DNA of 64,000 nt from Endomychus coccineus (lineage: Eukaryota > Arthropoda > Insecta > Coleoptera > Endomychidae): contig OY294068.1 of NCBI GenBank assembly GCA_958510875.1, positions 162,848,388 through 162,912,387 on the forward strand, given 5' to 3'. Positions 23,542 to 33,916 of the stretch are shown here, piece after piece. Positions within the stretch are counted from its first letter, which is position 1; the number at the start of each line of letters is the position of its first letter. A program made the position numbers and the translations under genes. The notes below the pieces were generated by a model. It worked only from the letters and a program-made list of their open reading frames with translations. It made no database searches and was not told the origin of the DNA.

Positions 23542-23763
23542 CTAATGTAACGAAGTGCCCTCGTTACTTATAATTTAATTTACTCCTCTGATTAAAAGAA
23601 ATAACACCGACGAGGCTGAGATTCTAATGCATCAAAGTTTTGTACATCCTATGTAGAAAAAGTTGAAGCTAATAGGAGATAAGGAAAGTCGTATTCAAAT
23701 CACCGCTAACTGCCAGAATCTCAGGCCACCTCTGACGTTTTATTTCTTTTGGCACAAAACCAG

Positions 23764-23770
23764 TATAAAA
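23764..23770 (+). promoter_or_regulatory. TATA box of the solo LTR
   Basis: TATAAAA about 220 bp into the LTR, followed by a moderately GC-rich stretch where transcription would start. Orientation agrees with the downstream AATAAA at 24660. Confidence 0.5.
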
Positions 23771-24002
23771 GGAGAACGGATTTCTCATGAAAGGGATTGA
23801 AGAATCAGCCGTCCGACCGCTAAGCCGCTAATATTCCGATATTATTACCGACCGTTCAAATTAATTCAACTCTCTTATTTTCCGAGAATTTATTTTTATT
23901 TTTCATTATAAACTCCGTCCGCGTTCCGCAGGATCCACTCCTATACTTTGACCAAGTCCGAAGGTAAATATTCTACAACTAACTCCTGGTTCAACTGACT
24001 GC

Positions 24003-24245
24003 CAAAAACCGAATAATTTATTATTTGTGTTGAGGAAAAGAACTGACGTCCCGACGACTAAATACACATCCCAAAAACCTAATAATTTATTATATGTGTT
24101 GAGGAAAAGACCTGACATCCCTACAACTAAATACACATCCAAAAAACCGAGTAATTTATCATTTGCGTTGGGGAAAAACCGACCGATTGCCCACAAGATC
24201 TTATCTCCCAGAAACCGAATAATTTATTATTTGTGTTGAGGGAAA
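24003..24245 (+). repeat. 69-bp tandem repeat inside the solo LTR
   Basis: Four units starting near 24007, 24076, 24145 and 24213, each with 'AACCGAATAATTTATTATTT' and 'GTGTTGAGGAAAAGACCTGA'. Spacing is 69, 69 and 68 bp. It lies downstream of the TATA box, in R/U5. Confidence 0.8.
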
Positions 24246-24839
24246 GACCTGATACGTACAGAACTCGAATATTATTAGCGATCTCGTAAATTACCACGAT
24301 TCAAAATCAACCTATCACCTGTGTCGACCCCGCGATAGATACTAAAGAACTATTAACTTATTTCGGCTGATTTCTTATTGCGGGTCAACGTTCCAAACGT
24401 ACACTACTTGGCGTCTCTGTTTTTTCTCTAATATCATCTGTCCGAAGTAAACAACTGTATCACGCGAATAGAAATTCTGATTTAAATTAGATTCTAGAAC
24501 TTCCGATTGTTTAATTGTTATAAACTACTCCGACCCAGTCAAATACTTGATTTTATTAATTAAGGTGATTTTAATGAAATTGTTATCCATTTAAAAAGAC
24601 TAGGTGTAAACATTTATTTTCTTTTGTACATATGCTTTCGAGAATCAATCCTTTCATTTAATAAACTGTATATAAAAAAACATCTGTTTTACTGGTGAGG
24701 AATCAATCAATTTATATCTGTCATATTTCATTCATCGGGAAATATACGACCCTGGACCACTCATCCCGGTGGTGACCCCTTTCTACTTGTCCGTGTAACT
24801 AGAAAAACTATCTTTTACCGAGAAAGGCGGTCACACTAG

Positions 24840-25575
24840 AAGATTGGAAACAAAGTGTTGACTAGGCAACTGCTACTGAGAATATTACTTAGTAATATCA
24901 GGAGTTCCAGAAGGTAACCATCTGGGTCCTCAGCTTTTTGACATTTTCATTAATAATTTACCTAACTGCATTAAGTACTCAAAAAGGTATTTAGGCTGAT
25001 TACTGAAATCGGGGATTATATAAAACTGCAGGAGGACCTGGATAATGTCACTCATTGGTTTCTAGACCATGAGATGCATCTCAATACAGATAAGTGTCTA
25101 ACTATAATATATACCCCTACCATTAATTATATAAATAACACATATACAATAATAAAATCTCTTTGCAATAAACCATTGCAAAGAGAGACAAATATAAAGA
25201 TCATGGAGTTAACTTTCAAACTAACATAAATTTTGATGATCATTATCAGTACGTTATTAATAAAGCCTATCGAGCATTGGGTTTTATTGTAAGAAACAAA
25301 ACATTTTTAAAATATAGATACAAGAGTAAGGTAAATAATTCTCTGCTCAGGTCCTACCTTGAATAAGCGTCTATGGTCTGACCTCCTGACACTGAAAGCA
25401 CATTAATTTTCTGAAGAAGGTCCTAAAGCGGTCTCTGAGATATCTCTACTACAAAAATAACAATATTTACCCATACATTGTATCTTACAAGTGCATGCTC
25501 ACTAGATCCAATGTTCAGTCTTTAGAAATAAGGCGAAAAATGAATTTAATTTTATTTATATATTGCATTATGAGT
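24840..25575 (+). pseudogene. LINE-2: RT C-terminal part, right of the solo LTR
   Basis: Continues the RT: 'VISGVPEGNHLGPQLF' near 24895, the position of the catalytic ADD box (lost in a deletion near 24990), 'LQEDLDNVTHWFLDHEMHLN' near 25030, and 'INKAYRALGFIVRNK' near 25255. The closing 'IRRKMNLILFIY' block is near 25530. Several frame breaks. Confidence 0.7.
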
Positions 25576-25589
25576 TAAATTATAGATCA

Positions 25590-26070
25590 GTAGGTTAACT
25601 TTCTGATAATGTATGCAATTTACTTAAAAAACACAATGTTTTAGAACAAATAATAAGGTAGGCAAATATATTAAAAACAACAAAGATAAAAATAAAGAAG
25701 ATCAAGGATCAGGAGTATACAAGGTAGAGTGTGCAGATTGTGATAAATTCTATATAGACCAGACAGGAAGATCTTTCAAAACTAGAATTAAAGAACATTT
25801 TAATTTTAACATAGGAGATTCGAAAGTTGTAAACCATAATAAACAAGCTGATCATCATTCCAAAGATGATTTTGAGATTCTCCATAAGTCAGTTAAAAGT
25901 AAAGTATTAAACAACTTAGAGAAAATTGAAATTAATAAGTTTAAAAATACAGGAAACCTTTTAAATGATCAGAAAGACTTTACTAATTCTCCATTATTAC
26001 ATTTATTTGTAAGTAACTCTTATCTTACTGTACACGTACCTCACTCATCCCCTCCTTCTCAATTTTAATT
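25590..26070 (+). pseudogene. GIY-YIG endonuclease domain downstream of LINE-2
   Basis: Apart from one frame change near 25640, an open stretch encodes 'FRTNNKVGKYIKNNKDKN', then 'SGVYKVECADCDKFYIDQTG' and 'SFKTRIKEHFNFNIGD', then a C-terminal helix region to a stop near 26066. The paired cysteines, GVY and KFYI.QTG match a GIY-YIG nuclease of the retroelement type; the usual glycine in 'YIGQTG' reads D. It follows the LINE RT directly on the same strand. It may be a 5'-truncated PLE inserted there, or a C-terminal extension of this LINE family. Confidence 0.7.
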
Positions 26071-26083
26071 TTAATATTTAAGG

Positions 26084-26152
26084 AATAAACCATAGTTTGT
26101 AAAACCATTGTTTGATAAAGCCCCCGTGTGGTGAAACAAGTCATGGTTTATT
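26084..26152 (+). ncRNA. Degenerate hammerhead-like hairpin after the GIY-YIG domain
   Basis: AATAAACCAT (26084-26093) pairs perfectly with ATGGTTTATT (26143-26152). Between them lie a UUGAUAA core-like segment, a short C/G stem, then GAA, a mini stem III ACAAGU and a C. The layout follows a hammerhead, but the CUGAUGA core is mutated and extra bases sit in stem I. Probably an inactive relic. Confidence 0.4.
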
Positions 26153-26279
26153 TAATAAAAACGGAATTTGTGAAAAAAAGTGTTTTTTTTTTATTAAGCT
26201 ATAGATCCAAAGATTAATCAATAAGTTTAAAATTGTCATGTTCAATGTGGATGTCAATAAATTGAAGTTTATTTTAAGC

Positions 26280-26505
26280 TTTATTAAAAACTGATTATTT
26301 TGTTAATACGAGTATTATCTGGGTAACATGTTTCTCTCTTACGTGCCCTTTCCCTCCTGTATCTTATCTACATTTTTGTTTTATTTTTGTAGTAGTCGGT
26401 GATAGAATATGATTATTATTATTATTAGACACTCTTTTACTTGTTATTATCAATTTATTTGATGTTAGTAAAATGTACCAAATAAATAAATAAAAATGGA
26501 GTGTT
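26280..26505 (+). mobile_element. LINE-type 3' end
   Basis: Ends in 'GTACCAAATAAATAAATAAA', the A-rich tail typical of jockey-like LINEs. Probably the 3' UTR of LINE-2, separated from it by the GIY-YIG segment. It contains an ATT microsatellite at about 26411-26437. Confidence 0.5.
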
Positions 26506-27037
26506 ATAGTGGACCCAGAAACAACAAGTTAATAACCAAATATATGACTTGTGAGAATGAAACTACATTTTTAAAACTGTTATTTATAAATTGTTGAAGT
26601 TTACAAAAGAGACGATCGAGACTAAAGAATTCGGAAAAACATTTATGATCAGTTGGGAGCCGCGAAATGGCTGTCGTCGCTAGCGATTCCTATTATAGCG
26701 GGTCCTATTACACATATGACTCAGTATCTGGGAAAATACTGTGGGGGTAGAAATATTCTTCCATTCTGTAGCCCGGGCAATACCTAGTCCATCACCTAGT
26801 AGTGAATAAAAGCAAACAACGATTGATACGTTAATCCGTTAACAATATTTTTCCATATAGTGATTTTCAAACTAAAGAAAAATTGAAGGCCACTTTCATT
26901 TTCATCACAATGAAAGGATAAATAGTGATAATAATGAGATGGGCCTGGAAGGTACTGAGAGAGAGCATCTTGTAGCTCACATCTAAGAGATTAAATTTAT
27001 AAATTGTTTATATGTGGAGGTATGGAGTATATACATA
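26506..27037. other. No gene seen
   Basis: Ordinary AT-rich sequence up to the left end of ITm-B. Confidence 0.4.
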
Positions 27038-29147
27038 CAAGGTGTTCCATCTCAAACGAGCCACCCGTATATTTCTTATGCCATAGTGAGTGGAAAAATC
27101 TCCCGAAACATGTCGAATGATTTTGTTTGGGGGACATCTTTTGACGTATATTTGAGGCTTGAACGAGCAACCCCCGAATAGGGGGCGCTTCAACCCCTCA
27201 AAATTGAATAGGGGAGAGGGGTTGAGTGATACGTCATTTGAAAGGTCTTGGAAGCCTCTTTACAACGGTGTATGAAAAACGTAAATTTGATGAACCGTTT
27301 TTGCCAAAAATTAATTTTGTTGCTCGAATGCGCCACCTTGAATATTTTGGTTATTTGTACAATGTACAAGCTCATTTTTATTAAGCCTTTTTTACAAACT
27401 TAAACAATCTTCAAAAAATCCCATTCGTAAGAAAATTGAATTGTGTTGTCATTCTTACAATGAACCATTGACTTCCATACAATAATACAATCTTGACTGA
27501 AAACCGTCTCTAATATGGTTCAGCATAATTGGAGTTATTTGACGACACTCATTTACAATTCGTTGGCGTAGTTCGTCCAAATTTTCAGGCTGAGTCACAA
27601 AAATCTTGAACTTAAGATGTCCCCACAAGAACAAGTCCAGAGGGTTCAGGTCAGGAGATCGGGCAGGCCACTCCATAGGACCTCTTCTTCCAATCCAACG
27701 ACCGGGGTATTGCAAATTGAGGTATTGGCGAACTGGTGCGGCGTAGTGAAGAGGAGCTCCGTCTTGTTGGAAATGCAATTGTTGTTCAAGTAGTAGAGGA
27801 TCGTTTTCTAATTGTTCAGTTATTAACGGATCAATCGCATTTTCCAACATTTCAAGATAAATTTCGCCATTTAAATTACCAGGAATAAATAGAGGTCCAA
27901 TTAGGTGGTCTCCCAAAATTCCTACCCAAACGCTTAGCTTTTCCCGATGTTGAGTGTGAGCTGCTCGAAATACTTGAGGATTTGTATCGCTCCGAATTTT
28001 ACAGTTATGCCGGTTAACCTCTCCATTAAGTAAAAAAGTGCATTCGTCAGAAAATTTGGGTTATTGTTGATACGCTCGACCATAATTTCGCAAAACTCTT
28101 GCCTTCGATCCCAATCATCATCATTTAATACCTGAATTAATTTAATTTTATACGGATGGAACTTGTGTTTATGTAAAATGAGATTGGCTAATACCGGAAG
28201 CTGCAGAAAGTTGTCGTGGAGATTGCGTGTTTGGCATAAGTTGGACATGTCCCAATACTGCCACAGCTGCTCCTTCATCATTAACAATGCCAATGGGTGC
28301 CCTTTTTTTATCCATTACTGAACCCGTCTCCACAAATTTTGAAATCAATTCCATTACCTACTTATGGCGAACGCTTCGTTCAGGATTGTTTTCGTTAAAT
28401 ATCCTTGCAGCAGCTCGGGCATAATTTTGATTTTGGTAATAAAGGCTAACCAGCTCAACACGTTCTTGCAATGTGTACACCATATTTTTTGAAATTTTAA
28501 ACAAATCAGCAAAGTAATAACTCAACAGATTGATTAAAATCATGAAATGATCGAAGAAACGTTAAAACCAGATAAACACCTTCTAAGTACAAAAAATGAA
28601 GGCAACATAAGGAAATGTTTTGCTGTTTTTTTATTTATTAGTTTGAGAGGATGTATTATTGTATGGAAGTCAATGGAGGACAATTTGAACATTTGATTTA
28701 AACACGCAGATTTAATTTTTTTCATTGTAAGCATGACAACACAATACAATTTTTTTACGAATGGGATTTTTTGAAGATTGTTTAAGTTTGTAAAAAACGC
28801 TTAATAAAAATGAGCTTGTACATTGTACAAATAACCAAAATATTCAAGGTGGCGCATTCGAGCAACAAACTTAATTTTTGGCGAAAACGGTTCATCAAAT
28901 TTACGTTTTTCATACACCGTTGTAAAGAGGCTTCCAAGACCTTCCAAATGACGTATCACTCAACCCCTCTCCCTTATTCAATTTTGAGGGGTTGAAGCGC
29001 CCCCTATTAGGGGGTTGCTCGTTCAAGCCTCAAATATACGTCAAAAGATGTCCCCCAAACAAAATTATTCGACGTGTTTCGGGAGGTTTTCCACTCACTA
29101 TGGGATAAGAAATATACGGGGTGGCTCGTCTGAGATGGAACACCTTG
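27038..29147 (-). mobile_element. ITm-B transposon with about 0.45-kb terminal inverted repeats
   Basis: Ends CAAGGTGTTCCATCTCA, inverted, flanked by TA (27036-27037 and 29148-29149). The repeats extend to 27038-27490 and 28650-29147 and include the last transposase codons. The right repeat has about 45 bp that the left one lost, so the intact end of the gene survives only in the inverted copy (28659-28701). Confidence 0.9.
27455..28483 (-). pseudogene. ITm-B transposase (DD41D-type spacing), broken
   Basis: The likely start is an ATG near 28483 ('MVYTLQERVELVSLYYQN'). Then come 'ARAAARIFNENNPERSV', a frame change near 28355, 'LISKFVETGSVMDKKR', another change near 28180, and 'FSDECTFLLNGEVNRH' with the first catalytic D. 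An open frame to the stop at 27455 follows, with 'SVWVGILGDHLIGPLF', 'HFQQDGAPLHYAAPV' (second D) and 'WPARSPDLNPLDLFLWGHL' (third D). I count 41 residues between the last two. The C-terminus 'CMEVNGSL' is shortened by the deletion noted for the element. At least two frameshifts. Confidence 0.85.
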
Positions 29148-30110
29148 TATATTATGTAACTAGTCACGGAAAATTCGAAAATTAGTTATTATGGTATTTA
29201 TAATTGGAGAATTATAGAAATAAATTTTATCATTTTAAACTAAACTGTCTGCACAAAACGAATCAATTAAGATGGACCAATCTCAAAATAATGGGTATGA
29301 AGCATCATCCCCATTCCTACTAAAACCAATACCAAAACATAATTCGCGAACGAGTGCATAGGTCCAGGTACATCTAGATCAATCTTGATCCTGGTCATGA
29401 TTCTACAACACACAAGCACATGACGTTGTAATAATCATGCCGTGAGCAACGTGTGGGTGTTCAAATGCGGTAGAGAAGTAGGGAGACACAAGGGAAATGA
29501 AATTTGCATACCAGGGTGCAGTGAACGCTACACGACGGCATCGATCTCGTCCCGGTCTATCTTGCATCCCAGATGCCCCGAACACGCAGGCGCACTCGTG
29601 TATATCAATGATGTACATAACGGAAAACGTCAATACGCACATTTCACAAATCCACATCCACAAGCTTGTCAGAAATACAGCTCTCTTCCATTAATTAAAA
29701 AACTCCTGTTGTCACGACACATTTTCATTGATTTATGTTCTTACTAGAAAAATTGGAAAACTTCAAACTGAATTACATGCTTTTGGTAACATATTTGGGT
29801 ACAACTACATTAATTTATTCCAGTCCGCTATTTTCATTCATGAAGGTGGCTTAATACAGTATGGCACATAATACAGCTATATAAAGTGTGCTCGAGAAAG
29901 AGCACAAATGTAAGTTCTGGAGCTCCCCCACATTTGGAAGCCATTTGGCCACAGATTCAATCATACACTTTTGTGATTCTGAAAATAGTAGTTAGTAAGA
30001 GAGACTATTGAACTGCTATTATCACGCTGTATCTTTTGGTCAGGACGATAAGAAAATGATGTGTGCCAATCTTGTACTTGTAGTGGAGTCATTCTACGGA
30101 AAAATGAGGC
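29148..30110. other. No gene supported; CpG-richer patch at 29440-29660
   Basis: Overlapping open frames on both strands (29403-29663 minus, 29442-29747 plus) cover a locally CpG-rich patch. Neither has a recognisable domain. A host exon or regulatory region is possible, but nothing here shows it. Confidence 0.35.
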
Positions 30111-30125
30111 GAGGTTCGTAAAAAT

Positions 30126-31207
30126 TTGATAGAGGTTGGGGAGGTGGAAAAAGTTGTTTCTTGTTATGAGAATAATGATATTCCAGAATTTTCAACAAGA
30201 AATCTTTGGGGCAACCATCCCAAAAATCACGAAAACTGCTTTCTAGGTCTATTTTTAGGTAATTTTTTAAGTTTTAATTTTTTTGAACCCCTCAGACCTC
30301 TTACTAAGATTTGGGAGTTGAACTCTTTTATTGTCCATGTTCAAGAAAGCTTTGGTTCAAATTTGGAGTGTTTGAGATCATTACTTCCCCTAACGTATAA
30401 AACGTTCAAATATCAGGATTTATCACAAATCATTGAATTTTTGCATGCTTTTTCTGGTTGCGACACCACATCAGCTTTCGCACGTTTAGGAAAAGTAAAA
30501 TTAGTTAACGTATTTTTGGAACATCCAGAGTTGGTAGCAGATGTTAAGAATAATTTTTATAATTCCTCTGCTACAAAAGAAAGTATCGTTTGGTCAAAGG
30601 ATTATTCATTTATTGTATGGAGGAACTATGAAAAATAAAAAAAACTTTAGACCAACATAGAGTTGACTACTTCCAAAGACTTACCATGAAAAACATGACG
30701 ATCGATGTTAAACTTAGTTCGCTGCCACCAACAGAAGATGCAGCTGACTATCATTGCTTACGATCGATCAGATTTGTCGATGGGCGTGCGAAACGAGTAA
30801 AAATTGTTTCTAATATGGCTGGTGCGAAACAGAAAATGGACTAATGCCAAAAAGAACATGTAGACCCCCCTCTTCCTGATGAGCTATTGAAAATAATAGC
30901 ATGTGATTGCAGGGCAGGTTGCAAGACATAACGTTGCTCAAGCAAGAGTATGGGAGTCAAATATTGCAATTTATGTCATTCTGGTAGAAACACTACTTGC
31001 CAAAATGCAGAAAACATAATCGAGGGATCAGCGGTTGTTGAAGAACTTGACCCCATTATTCCTGCAATCCCAGAAATTGAAAAAGGTGGTCAAGAGGAAG
31101 AAGAAGAAGAAATCCGATATGAGGATGAAGAAGATGAAGATATATCGGATGAATGGGAGTCAGATATATATTGTTTCAGTGATTATGAAGTAGCAGAGGA
31201 ATTATAA
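30126..31207 (+). pseudogene. Decayed 'GCDTTS' repeat-type gene with Cys-rich C-terminus
   Basis: Two open segments. 30126-30638 contains 'IIEFLHAFSGCDTTSAFARL' followed by 'GKVKLVNVFLEHPEL'. About 30650-31207 contains 'LPPTEDAADYHCLRSIRFVD', a Cys-rich stretch ('CDCRAGC', then 'KYCNLCHSGRNTTCQN') and a very acidic tail of E/D residues. I recall multi-copy arthropod and cnidarian proteins with this order, of unknown function. The GCDTTS-GK part looks like the helical DNA-binding arch of FEN/XPG-type nucleases, which is inference. Stops at 30638, about 30842 and 30929, plus a frame change, break it. No transposon ends found. Confidence 0.55.
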
Positions 31208-31371
31208 AAATTATTCTTAACATCTGCTACCAACTCTGGATTTTTCGAAAATACGTTAACTAATTTTACTTTTCTAAACGTGTGAAAGCTGATGTGGTGT
31301 CGCAACCAGAAAAAGAATGCAAAAATTCAATGATTTGTGATAAATGCTGATATTTGAACGTTTTATATGTG
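30396..31371. repeat. Inverted duplication of the GCDTTS core
   Basis: 30396-30564 and 31203-31371 are near-identical reverse complements, about 640 bp apart. The right arm carries an antisense copy of the GCDTTS coding core, starting just after the acidic tail's stop codon. A transcript through the locus would form a hairpin of about 170 bp. Confidence 0.85.
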
Positions 31372-31487
31372 AAAAACTTCCATATATATGCCATAAAAGG
31401 CCAAGAAATGGACTAATCTAATGAAACAAGTTATACGGACCTATACCACGTTAAACTATATAAAATAAACTTTAATTTACAGGAACC

Positions 31488-31580
31488 AGAAGAAGCAGTT
31501 TGAGTTCGAGCATCAAGTCTGACCCGAAGATGCCACCTATAATGGTTGGCGAAATCATCAAGTCATGCTGTTGTGGCGCA
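31488..31580 (+). repeat. Short interspersed repeat shared with 5265-5345
   Basis: Has 'GAACCAGAAGAAGCAGTTTG', 'ATAATGGTTGGCGAAA' and 'CATCAAGTCATG' in the order of the 5.3-kb copy. A GCCACC/GGTTGGC hairpin lies in front of the GAAA. Family unknown. Confidence 0.5.
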
Positions 31581-33349
31581 GATACCGCATTTCTTAAATT
31601 TACATGTACTTCTGTTCGTTTCTTTTGGCATTCATTTTTGAATCTCATATTTTTTCCATAATTTTATATCACATTCTTGATCGAAAGAAATCATATATCT
31701 ACATTCATTCTGATTGAAATCCTTAACATCGAACCTATCAAAAATAATATGAAGTTCATAAAGACTTATTTGGTGATTGATCATGAGGATCAACTAATAC
31801 CCATACTATACTAATACTATAATGGTTTTGAATATAAACTTGAAAAGTCCATTGGACAATTGAGAAATAAATTTATCTAGAATAATTTATTCATAACTAA
31901 CAGCGATGGCGAATATGTCAAACCTTTGATATAACGTTACTAGTTTATTCCCAAAAACACTCAAACACTTTGAAATGTAACAGTGTGTGTCCACTATAAT
32001 GATACAAATTTGAAAATGTAGATCTATACAATTTATTTCAAATAATAGTCATGTCCTTAGTGATTCAACCATATCTTGTAAAGAAGAACATACATGCAAA
32101 ACTGTATAATGCGTCGTAATTGAATTATCATTGTTCAATACACATATAGACAGGGAGAATCAATGTTCAATGTCATCATTATCTGAACAATTATTTTCAA
32201 ACCTTTGCATAGCTCCTCAGAATATTACTGTCTACTCCTTTCACGTCAGAGATAAATTAAATAATTATTATAATGGTATATGAAATTTCAACATAAATTA
32301 TCACATGAAACCCAAATATTTGATTTCGTAATATGAGCAATACAAGAGACAAGAACAATAAATGTAGATGACAACCGGATCTGAGATAGTAACAAACAGA
32401 CTAAAGATCAATTGACATGTGATTAGATCGTGTAACGTCATTCTCAGACCATTAGCTGACGTAACGATATAGCGGGATAAAAAAATGCCATTACTATGAC
32501 TGCTGCTGCTGATAATGTGGTCAAGTAAATAACTCAACGTTATTGGTGTATCAGTGTTAAACGACGAAGCTGACCTCAGTGTGGAAGTGATAAAAGCGTA
32601 GGATAAACATAGACTTTATTTTATTAGCGTTTAACGTAGTTAAACAGTGTTTGTATTTTGTATGAGATCAGAATGAGAATATTCCGCTAAATTACTGTTC
32701 CACAATTCTTTTTCTACCGATCTCACGTGCTATTTATTCTTACAAACTGCAACTTGTGTATTTCAAAGGCATTCCTCGTCCCCATATAATTCCAAAAATG
32801 TAAATGTTTTCTTTTGAGGGAGGTTTTCGGGGTTGAGGGAGGGGTTATATTGGAAAAAAAACATTGGCGCTCATATTGGTTATTCATTGACACCAAATTA
32901 ACGTATTTGACACGGTGCCAAGGTATTTTGTTCCAATGCACCCGTTTTAGCCGTAAAGTGGTCAAGAAGTTCATTTTTTGTCCAAATAATGGCCAATTAC
33001 TCGGAAATGCTAAGATAAAACACCATGGCATGTTTTTCAACAACTAGCAATAATAACAAACATTTTACACCAGGTTATAGATTGTGTTCGTGCATTTCAT
33101 TTAGCCTACTAAACTAACTGGCCAGCTCCAAGAAAATTGCCTCGATAAAAAGCATTGGCACTAGGTGTAAATGTATAAGAATTGCATGCTTTTCAATGTA
33201 CAACAACTCCTAAAAGGGGTTCGTGCCATAAAAAAGTTCAAAATATGAGTTGGCTGTAGCTTGGAAACGCCAGACAATATACGATTCGACCTGTGAGAGC
33301 TATTGTACATTGAACCTTTCTCCACTAATATAATATGGTAGTGCTAAGG
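31581..33349. other. No gene seen
   Basis: AT-rich, with overlapping short frames at 32723-33047 on both strands but no motif. 32814-32850 is G-rich. I see no repeat structure. Confidence 0.4.
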
Positions 33350-33844
33350 TGTATTCATTCAGGCACACCATATCGCTCTAGCTCCTAGACTATAAGACCA
33401 AACACCGGAAACACAGCTAGAAAATTCGTCTACATAGCTTTATTTAACAATATCGTGAGTATAGTCACATAGAAGCGTGAAGCTCTTGGGCATAATAGGT
33501 TGGAACTTCTGCTCTTTACATAATACCTCTTTTGTTTATAAATCATTCAAAACATCCATGAAATGGAAAAATGAAATTTATTTTTGATCGGGCTTCGCTC
33601 TGCATACTAATCGATAGTAGAGTTTAGGTAACCTACTCTTCTGTGTCGTCAGCTTTTTCACTCCACTTACTGAATATGATATGATTCTTTGAGGAATAAT
33701 TCAATTATGAATGATTAAATATATATTATTGCTTGTTCATACAGACGCGTACGTTTTTCTTGTTGTCAAAGTAACTAAATAATCCATTATTACAAGGATA
33801 AATATAGTTACAAAACAAGTGATCGAATAATATGATTCATAACA
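33350..33844 (-). mobile_element. BEL2 3' LTR (limits approximate)
   Basis: Directly after the BEL2 stop (minus strand) is a purine-rich GAGGAGG tract ending near 33847. A TGTTATG start at 33844 follows, and an AATAAA-type signal on the minus strand near 33443. The low-coordinate end is uncertain, because no second LTR is available for comparison. Confidence 0.4.
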
Positions 33845-33916
33845 TGGCGCCTCCTCGAATGGATTGCCTTTCAAAGTAAAATGATTCAATTTAATCTAAT
33901 AAGATTTTTTTTAAGT

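Larger units (their letters stand above)
23546..24835 (+). mobile_element. Solo LTR (Gypsy-type), 1,290 bp
   Basis: Starts TGTAACGAAG and ends GGTCACA (TG...CA). It is flanked by CTAA (23542-23545) and CTAG (24836-24839), a 4-bp target duplication with one change. It carries a TATA box (23764-23770) and an AATAAA (24660-24665), as expected for an LTR promoter and polyadenylation signal. No internal region is present, so the element was lost by LTR-LTR recombination. It interrupts LINE-2 in the RT palm. Confidence 0.75.

Noticed and set aside
29403..29747. Overlapping open frames on both strands as a possible host gene
   Set aside because: No domain, splice pattern or codon signal separates them from chance in a CpG-richer patch.
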